Part shown: positions 1 through 5,058 of the stretch, piece after piece
How the letters are laid out: each line of letters starts with the position of its first letter
How positions within the stretch are numbered: position 1 is the stretch's first letter
NCBI GenBank assembly: GCA_964354225.1
Contig: CAYGZC010000117.1
Span: 1-5,058, forward strand
Direction of reading: 5' to 3'
Source of the DNA: CAYGZC01 sp964354225
Lineage (GTDB): Bacteria; Bacteroidota; Ignavibacteria; UBA10030; SZUA-254
Length of the DNA stretch: 5,058 nucleotides
Made by a program: the position numbers and the translations under genes
The notes under the pieces: model-generated
The model's input: only the letters and a program-made list of their open reading frames with translations
What the model was told of the DNA's origin: nothing
The model's database searches: none

Positions 1-1083
1 GAACGCGCCGCAGTTTGTTTTAACGTTATCAGAAAGTTTAGACACATCCACGTCCGGTACTTTTCGCTCCATCACATATTGCACAACAGTGCTTCGTGCT
101 ATCGCAAGTAAATCTTTTTTATCCTTTTCACTTAGACTGAACTGGGTTTTCTTTTCTTTTAATGAAATCGCGATAGCATTGTATCCAACAACTCTCGATT
201 TGTCTCCATATTCAGTATCCCCTGAATTTTTATACTGAATATGTGTGAAAGAAACATCGGGATTATTTTGAGTGATGTAAAGAAGCGTAAGTACAGACGT
301 CCAACCGCATAGACTTGTTGCCAGGTTTGGAATTTCTTTTCTCTCATTTTCCCCCATGGCGGAAATTAACTTCTCTGGAGAATTGGACATAATAGTATTT
401 GCTGTCGCTTGATCGACTTTTACCGCATCATCATATGAAGGATAATGCGAAAAATCGGTGCTGATAATGAAAAGATTATTCAAACCAAAATATGGTCTAA
501 GCGCCTCAGCGATTTTCTTACACATCTCAGGTGACTGCGTACCTAAAACGATTGGAACAATCTGGAAATCTTTTTTCATTTTGTATCGCAAGAAAGGCAG
601 TTGTACTTCTAAGCTATGTTCACGTGCATGTGCGTCGGTTCTATTTGAAAAGAAATCATGATTCTTAATCAGCTGCTCAGCAAGCCGCTTATTTACTTTT
701 ACATTCCCAAGAGGGGTAATAAAATCGCCCTGACTGTAAATTGATGCACCTTCAAAAGCAATATGATGGCTGGAACCGATGATGAAGATATTATCATACT
801 GTTTATTCGGATCTATCTGGTTAAAGCTTGATGCAGCCACTTCACCGGAGTAAACATATCCAGCATGTGGTACAATAACAGCAACAACATTTTGAATATC
901 TTTAGCGGGTATCGCCTTGGAGAATAATACTTTTAATGTTGATCTTAACTCGGCTGGGTCAGATTGATAGAATTGACCAGCAACGGCGGGCTGCCTGTCT
1001 GTTTGATTTCCTTGCTGCTTGCAACTTGCAGATAAAACTGAAACGATGAGAACTATAAATAACTTAAAGAAATATCCTTTCAT
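1..1083 (-). CDS. Memo-AMMECR1 fusion protein (AmmeMemoRadiSam system proteins B and A), putative lipoprotein, 3' end outside window
   Basis: The frame is open from ATG at 1083 to the window edge, giving 361 residues without a stop. GAGG at 1091-1094 lies 7 bases before the ATG. Residues 1-21 look like a lipoprotein signal: basic MKGYFFK, a hydrophobic stretch, then SAS-C21, although Ser at -3 is not the classical lipobox residue. Residues about 32-310 are a Memo domain (AmmeMemoRadiSam protein B): PHAGYVYSG at 72-80, SSHH at 104-107, EHSLEVQLPFL at 155-165, STDFSHY at 208-214, CGW at 259-261 and a YKNSGD...VVGY end at 284-301. H73, H107, D210, H213 and C259 match the conserved metal-site residues of human MEMO1, reported as a copper-dependent redox protein. 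From about 315, LSEKDKKDLLAIAR and a final NCGAF (357-361) match the beginning of an AMMECR1 domain (protein A). The fusion is seen directly; export is inferred. The physiological reaction of this family is not settled, and the radical SAM partner is not in view. Confidence 0.9.
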   Translation of the reverse strand, partial: MKGYFFKLFIVLIVSVLSASCKQQGNQTDRQPAVAGQFYQSDPAELRSTLKVLFSKAIPAKDIQNVVAVIVPHAGYVYSGEVAASSFNQIDPNKQYDNIFIIGSSHHIAFEGASIYSQGDFITPLGNVKVNKRLAEQLIKNHDFFSNRTDAHAREHSLEVQLPFLRYKMKKDFQIVPIVLGTQSPEMCKKIAEALRPYFGLNNLFIISTDFSHYPSYDDAVKVDQATANTIMSNSPEKLISAMGENERKEIPNLATSLCGWTSVLTLLYITQNNPDVSFTHIQYKNSGDTEYGDKSRVVGYNAIAISLKEKKTQFSLSEKDKKDLLAIARSTVVQYVMERKVPDVDVSKLSDNVKTNCGAF

Positions 1084-1106
1084 AATTCCACCTCATTGAA
1101 ATAATT

Positions 1107-2438
1107 TTACTCTATCGAAGTTTTAGTATGCCACTTATCCGCCACCAATGAATCGATTATCTGCTGACCCCGGTGTCCAAAGATCGGATGAACTTGCATC
1201 GATAACTCATCGGCAAGCTGGATAGCTACTTTTGCTGGCGGTGTTTTTTTAAAACGAGATTCTTCAAGAACCTTTTTCGCAATGCGATAAATAGAAAATT
1301 CCCAATCTTTGGCAAGATGCTGTTCAATAAAAGAATCTCCACGAAAATAACCATATTGTTCGTTCGCACAATTGACGATACCCATACGATTCGTTAAAAA
1401 ATCGGGAACGTATGCGATCCCTTTTTCGTACAATAATTTATCGTCCCGCTCACTATCCTCAAGCTGATTATTGGCTGCCCCGCAAACAATCTTTGCTTTG
1501 ATCATTGGAATCGTGTGAGGATTTAGGATGGCGCCGGTTGCGCACGGAGAAAATATATCGCATTCAGTTTGGAAGATAGATTTATCATCGAGTGAGACTA
1601 CGCTGGCTTCAAGATTTTTTCCAACATATTTTTCTCGGACTTCTTTGACTGTATGGGGATTGATATCGCAAGCAATAACTTTACGAACGTTATTTTCAAA
1701 CAAATATTGGATGAGAGGACCGGCAACATGTCCCATTCCCTGAACAGCAATTGTTTTTCCTTCCAATTTACCATCGCCGATAAAATCTAACGCAGCTTCC
1801 ATCCCTGAGATTACTCCGCGTGCTGTTGGCACAGAGGGATTACCGCTGCCCCCAAGCCGCGCCGGGATACAGGTTGTAAACCTCGTCCGCATAAATACGT
1901 TTGCCATATCGGTAACATCAGTTCCAACATCTTCGGCGGTTACGTAACAACCGCGAAGCGAGCTCATCAATTCACCAAATTCCTGGTAGATTGAAGAACG
2001 AGTTAACTGATTGTTTTTATCTACCGCCGGATTAACAGCCATTACACCCTTGCCTCCACCCCACCAAATTCCAGCCAACGCGTTTTTCATTGTCATTCCG
2101 ACTGCAAGACGTAATCCATCTCTCAGATAATCTTCAACTGTATTATAATTCCAATAACGCACACCGCCTGCCGCCTGCCCCCTGCGTGTCCGATGGATAA
2201 AAGCTCCTTGTAATGTGTCGTATTTTCTACTGACCTGAAGAAAAATTCCTTCGTGCATCACAAAATCTCTTCTATCGGATTGGATGAACCGGGCGATTGG
2301 CTGTAATTGTTTATGCGAGCTTCGAACAATTTTATTCTTAGCATCATAGATAAAATAAAATCGACCGATATTTTCTTCTTTGAGGAACGAGATAAACTCT
2401 TGCGGTGTAAGCTGTAATAGATTAACGCCTTTTGCCAT
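1107..2438 (-). CDS. Glu/Leu/Phe/Val family amino acid dehydrogenase, leucine-dehydrogenase-like, with N-terminal extension
   Basis: This is a 443-residue NAD-dependent oxidative deaminase of the leucine/glutamate dehydrogenase superfamily, expected in the cytoplasm to interconvert an L-amino acid and its 2-oxo acid plus ammonia. The substrate site is in the first half: GGVRYWNY at 91-98, GMTMK at 114-118 and GGGK at 127-130, with the two active-site lysines K118 and K130 spaced 12 apart as in leucine dehydrogenase. The catalytic aspartate is D170 in TAEDVGT. The Rossmann fold has GMGHVAG at 234-240, and D258 at the end of the second strand favours NAD over NADP. SPCATGA (297-303) and GAANNQL (320-326) are typical of leucine dehydrogenase. 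Two things are unusual: about 50 residues more at the N-terminus than Bacillus leucine dehydrogenase, and NRMGIVNC (350-357) where that enzyme has NAGGVINV. The start has GGAG 6 bases upstream. It begins 42 bases after the kinase stop and ends 23 bases before the Memo gene. Family is certain; leucine as substrate is only a guess. Confidence 0.93.
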   Translation of the reverse strand: MAKGVNLLQLTPQEFISFLKEENIGRFYFIYDAKNKIVRSSHKQLQPIARFIQSDRRDFVMHEGIFLQVSRKYDTLQGAFIHRTRRGQAAGGVRYWNYNTVEDYLRDGLRLAVGMTMKNALAGIWWGGGKGVMAVNPAVDKNNQLTRSSIYQEFGELMSSLRGCYVTAEDVGTDVTDMANVFMRTRFTTCIPARLGGSGNPSVPTARGVISGMEAALDFIGDGKLEGKTIAVQGMGHVAGPLIQYLFENNVRKVIACDINPHTVKEVREKYVGKNLEASVVSLDDKSIFQTECDIFSPCATGAILNPHTIPMIKAKIVCGAANNQLEDSERDDKLLYEKGIAYVPDFLTNRMGIVNCANEQYGYFRGDSFIEQHLAKDWEFSIYRIAKKVLEESRFKKTPPAKVAIQLADELSMQVHPIFGHRGQQIIDSLVADKWHTKTSIE

Positions 2439-2480
2439 GAAATTCTCCGATAATTTTGTAGCAAGATATGGTTTGGCCGA

Positions 2481-4997
2481 TCATTGGCTCTCCTCTTTTT
2501 CCATCTGCTCGATGAGTTTTTTCTGCTCGTCAACTTTGGCTTTCATTTGTGCGATTAGCTTTTTAAACTCTTCATCATTTCGTATGTTTTCAAAGCGGGG
2601 ATCTCTCAAGATTAATTGATAATCTCTTTGCCCTCCAACTATTGCTTTCTGCAAATATGTATATGCTTCCTTCTTCTTTCCCTTAATTGCGTAGATCATT
2701 GAAAGTGTGAGTTCGGGATCTCCACGTTGACATCCACGTTGCACTTGTTCCATTGCAAGTTTCTCTTCTTTCGAAAGTACTTTTTGTACTTGGTCACGTT
2801 TTGCTTCTTTCATGAGAATATAACCCCACATCGTACCGCCGCTTGAATCATTGATTGTTTCACTCGATGATCTTAAGGCAAGTGACCTCTGATAATACTG
2901 TTTTGCTTCGATTAGATTTTTAGTCATCGCAGAAACATAACCTGCATGTTTAAAAAATATTGGATTATCAACATTAAGATCTGATAATTTATTTATTAAT
3001 TCTTTTGCTTCATAGTCTCTTCCCTGTGATAGATAATACCTGATTGTATAAAAATAAACAGCTGGGTGATCAAATTGTAATTCAGAATCCTTTTTAATGA
3101 AATGCTCAGCTTTTCTAGTATCTCCTATAATACGATAAATATCACCAATCGCACTTTGCTCTCCTACATGTATTGGCTCTATTAAAAGACATTCTTTAAA
3201 ATATTGCAATGACTTGCTAAGTTCACCGAGTGTAAAATAACTACTGGCTATAACATTGTCGGCATGATGAGATAATTCTTTTGATTTTAAACTGGCTTCT
3301 ATAGATTTGTTTATAAAACCCTCCAAATAGTATACTAAAGCTAGAGACAAATATGCCATACTTGAATTTTTATCCAGTGTTATTGCTTTTGTACTTGTCT
3401 GCATTGCTGAATCATACCAATTCACAGGAAATCCATATCTAAAAACCCGTTGACAATATGCGTAGCCAAGGTTTGCTAATGCATCTGCAAACATCGAATC
3501 TAATAAAATAGCCTTCTTGAATAGCTCTATAGCTCTCTCATTATCTTGTTTTTTGTACCTTAAGTAATATTCACGACCCTTGATGTAATAATCATATGCT
3601 TCGGTATTTTTCGTAGGTATTTTTTCAATATGTTCTTTCTCTCTTGGTGTCAATTTTACTTTCAATGCCTCTGCAATCTTCTGTGCCACATCACTCTGGA
3701 TAGCAAAGACATCCTTCATGTCCCTGTCATAGGTCTCAGCCCACAAGTGCTTATCCGTTTCAGCGTCAATGAGTTGGCTTGAGATTCTGATGCGGTTCCC
3801 CGAACGTCTGGCACTCCCCTCCAAGACAACACCCGCATGTACCTCATTCCCTATCTCTCTCAATGATTTCTTCATTCCCTTATACTGCATCATCGTTGTG
3901 CGGGATATGACATTGAGTTCACCAATTTTCGATAGTTGTGTTAGAATGTCCTCCATGATGCCATCGGTGAAGTATTCATCTTCCTGATTCCCGCTAAGAT
4001 TTGCAAAAGGAAGAACTGCTATGGTTCTCTTATGCGTTGAGCTTGGTTGTGTTGGTAATATGAAAAGATATATCCCCACGGCAACAAGCACGGTAATAAC
4101 TGCGGCTGCCATCCGGTACCAATATTTTCTCTTACGGACATGCGTCTGTTTTAGTTGTGATGTCGGTGTTATTGACTGACTAATTGTTCGCTGGATATGC
4201 TTGAGGTCTGCAATAAGGTCTGCCGTTGTTTGATACCGTTCGTCAGGAGTTTTCTCCAAACATTTATTTACGACTCGTTCCAATTCCAACGGTATACCAC
4301 TGCGCAAACCTGTTACGGGTTCAGGTGCGACATTTGTAATCTGATATGCGATTGCCTGCTCGTAATCACCCTTGAATGGAAGTTGCCCTGTTAACATCTC
4401 ATAGAGTACCACACCAAGAGACCATACATCTGTCCGATGATCAACTGTATCACCTTTTACCTGTTCGGGAGACATATAGGGTGCTGTACCAACTGTTGAG
4501 CCGGTCTTAGTAAGTTTCGTCAGACCTCTCAACTTTGCAAGTCCAAAATCCAGAATCTTAACAGTTCCATCGGTTGTTATAAGAATATTGGCTGGTTTAA
4601 TATCGCGGTGGACTATGCTCTTTTCATGTGCCTTTGATAATCCAAGAGCAATTTGAGTGGTGATATTGATGGCGTCGTCCACCTTCAACGGTGAGCGTTC
4701 GATCTTATCCTTGAGTGTTTCTCCATCATAACAAGCCACTGCAATGTAGAGTTGACCATTATCTGTTTCATCAATCTCGTGTATTGTACAAATGTTTGTA
4801 TGATCTAATGCGGATGCAGCCTTTGCTTCATGAATAAATCTTTCCCTCGCATCTCGATCTTTCGTAAGCTCTATAGGAAGAAATTTTAGAGCAACGGCTC
4901 GGTCGAGCTTAGTGTCATGGGCTTTGTAAACAACGCCCATCCCACCTTCACCCAATTTTTCTAGAATTTTATAATGGGATATAGTCTGCCCGATCAT
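2481..4997 (-). CDS. Membrane-anchored PknB-type serine/threonine protein kinase with TolB-N-like domain and TPR repeats
   Basis: This is an 838-residue Hanks-type kinase. The N-terminal domain (about 10-270) has every catalytic element: glycine loop GEGGMGVVY (16-24), ATP lysine K38 in VALK, helix-C glutamate E57, HRDIKPAN (130-137) with catalytic D132, DFG (150-152), SPE (176-178) and DVWSLG (190-195). The loop between DFG and SPE holds T160, T163, T165, S167 and T168, candidate autophosphorylation sites; the HRD arginine suggests activation-loop control. A basic stretch, VRKRKYW (287-293), precedes one transmembrane helix (about 294-315), so the kinase should be cytoplasmic and the rest extracytoplasmic. 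Residues 324-457, beginning RTIAVLPFANLSG, match the TolB N-terminal-like domain often attached to such kinases and to adenylate cyclases. About eight TPR-like repeats follow (465-790), probably for protein binding. The end contains RDPRFENIR (798-806) and a short charged helix, possibly coiled coil (806-838). I chose ATG 4997 because GGGAGG lies 8 bases upstream; GTG at 5006 overlaps that site. Targets are unknown. Confidence 0.95.
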   Translation of the reverse strand: MIGQTISHYKILEKLGEGGMGVVYKAHDTKLDRAVALKFLPIELTKDRDARERFIHEAKAASALDHTNICTIHEIDETDNGQLYIAVACYDGETLKDKIERSPLKVDDAINITTQIALGLSKAHEKSIVHRDIKPANILITTDGTVKILDFGLAKLRGLTKLTKTGSTVGTAPYMSPEQVKGDTVDHRTDVWSLGVVLYEMLTGQLPFKGDYEQAIAYQITNVAPEPVTGLRSGIPLELERVVNKCLEKTPDERYQTTADLIADLKHIQRTISQSITPTSQLKQTHVRKRKYWYRMAAAVITVLVAVGIYLFILPTQPSSTHKRTIAVLPFANLSGNQEDEYFTDGIMEDILTQLSKIGELNVISRTTMMQYKGMKKSLREIGNEVHAGVVLEGSARRSGNRIRISSQLIDAETDKHLWAETYDRDMKDVFAIQSDVAQKIAEALKVKLTPREKEHIEKIPTKNTEAYDYYIKGREYYLRYKKQDNERAIELFKKAILLDSMFADALANLGYAYCQRVFRYGFPVNWYDSAMQTSTKAITLDKNSSMAYLSLALVYYLEGFINKSIEASLKSKELSHHADNVIASSYFTLGELSKSLQYFKECLLIEPIHVGEQSAIGDIYRIIGDTRKAEHFIKKDSELQFDHPAVYFYTIRYYLSQGRDYEAKELINKLSDLNVDNPIFFKHAGYVSAMTKNLIEAKQYYQRSLALRSSSETINDSSGGTMWGYILMKEAKRDQVQKVLSKEEKLAMEQVQRGCQRGDPELTLSMIYAIKGKKKEAYTYLQKAIVGGQRDYQLILRDPRFENIRNDEEFKKLIAQMKAKVDEQKKLIEQMEKEESQ

Positions 4998-5005
4998 AAG
5001 CCACA

Positions 5006-5011
5006 CCTCCC
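5006..5011 (-). promoter_or_regulatory. Ribosome binding site of the kinase gene (GGGAGG)
   Basis: GGGAGG on the minus strand sits 8 bases before ATG at 4997, an ideal spacing. The alternative in-frame start, GTG at 5004-5006, begins on the last G of this motif and leaves no room for it to act. The site therefore decides the start and removes three residues (MWL) from the longest possible reading frame. Confidence 0.8.
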
Positions 5012-5033
5012 GCTTCCGCTTCGCTCCAGCGGG
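5009..5033 (-). other. GC-rich hairpin in the kinase leader, overlapping the ribosome binding site
   Basis: CCCGCT (5028-5033 read on the minus strand) can pair with AGCGGG (5009-5014), a perfect 6-bp stem around 13 bases. A second AGCGG at 5016-5020 can pair with the same left arm, leaving a 7-base loop, so two folds compete. In the first fold the GGG of the GGGAGG ribosome binding site is in the stem; in the second it is free. The repeated GAAGCGG unit (5018-5024 and 5012-5018) creates this choice. No poly-T run follows, so it does not look like a terminator. It could be a translation-control element or one copy of a dispersed palindromic repeat. The pairing is seen; any function is inferred. 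Confidence 0.4.
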
Positions 5034-5058
5034 ATCCTCAAAACTTCAACTACTCGTT

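Larger units (their letters stand above)
4998..5058 (-). other. Kinase upstream leader, no recognisable promoter
   Basis: Only 61 bases upstream of the kinase are present. Apart from the ribosome binding site and hairpin, I see no convincing -35/-10 pair or Bacteroidota-type -7 box. One minus-strand frame is open from 5056 and stops with TGA at 4994-4996, overlapping the kinase ATG as ATGA. This could be the tail of an upstream coupled gene, but 20 codons are too few to judge. Confidence 0.35.

Noticed and set aside
458..661. Plus-strand open frame of 67 codons
   Set aside because: It lies wholly inside the strongly supported Memo domain on the other strand and its translation has no recognisable motif.
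1..1083. Memo gene as a truncated pseudogene
   Set aside because: The frame is intact to the window edge and every Memo motif is present; the missing end is due to the window boundary.
1084..1106. Terminator between the dehydrogenase and Memo genes
   Set aside because: The 23-base gap is AT-rich with no stem and contains the Memo ribosome binding site.
1528..1743. Plus-strand open frame of 71 codons
   Set aside because: It is antisense to the NAD-binding domain of the dehydrogenase, with no motif and no ribosome binding site that I could make out.
1107..2438. Glutamate dehydrogenase
   Set aside because: SPCATGA and GAANNQL, and the overall order of motifs, fit the leucine dehydrogenase branch better, and the lysine that binds the glutamate side chain is not evident at the expected place.
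2258..2533. Minus-strand open frame spanning the kinase/dehydrogenase junction
   Set aside because: It overlaps the ends of two well-supported genes in another frame and has a low-complexity, Arg/Ser-rich translation.
3624..4028. TolB beta-propeller translocation protein
   Set aside because: Only the N-terminal TolB-like domain is present; no propeller repeats follow, and the next domain is TPR.
5004..5006. GTG as the kinase start codon, adding MWL
   Set aside because: It overlaps the GGGAGG site. ATG at 4997 has that site at 8 bases, and homologous kinases usually begin close to the IGQxISHYKI motif.

Overview
The window carries three genes, all read leftward on the minus strand and packed head to tail: a membrane-anchored serine/threonine protein kinase (4997 to 2481), a Glu/Leu/Phe/Val-type amino acid dehydrogenase (2438 to 1107), and an exported-looking Memo-AMMECR1 fusion protein (1083 to 1, cut by the window edge). 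The gaps are 41-42 and 23 bases, each downstream gene has its own Shine-Dalgarno sequence, and no terminator-like hairpin lies between them. They could therefore form one transcript in the order kinase, dehydrogenase, Memo-AMMECR1. Coding density is close to 98 percent.

The organism is a bacterium of moderate to low G+C with good GGAGG-type ribosome binding sites. A PknB-type kinase joined through one membrane helix to a TolB-N-terminal-like domain and TPRs is common in Ignavibacteria, Bacteroidota, Acidobacteriota and related environmental lineages. I lean towards the Bacteroidota/Ignavibacteria/Calditrichota neighbourhood, but this is inference from gene style. No marker gene is present to settle it.

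Region by region: 4998-5058 is a short leader with a GC-rich hairpin whose 3' arm runs into the kinase ribosome binding site. The kinase has a complete set of catalytic motifs, a single transmembrane helix, a TolB-N-like domain and about eight TPR-like repeats. The dehydrogenase keeps both active-site lysines, the catalytic aspartate and an NAD-binding fold, but has about 50 extra N-terminal residues and an altered substrate-pocket segment. The last gene joins a Memo domain to the start of an AMMECR1 domain behind a lipoprotein-like signal peptide.

How the three work together is not shown by the sequence. The kinase would sense at the envelope and signal to the cytoplasm, the dehydrogenase would act in the cytoplasm on branched-chain or related amino acids, and the Memo-AMMECR1 protein would sit outside the inner membrane. 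The most unusual point is that last one: Memo and AMMECR1 are a deeply conserved but poorly understood pair, and here they appear fused and exported.
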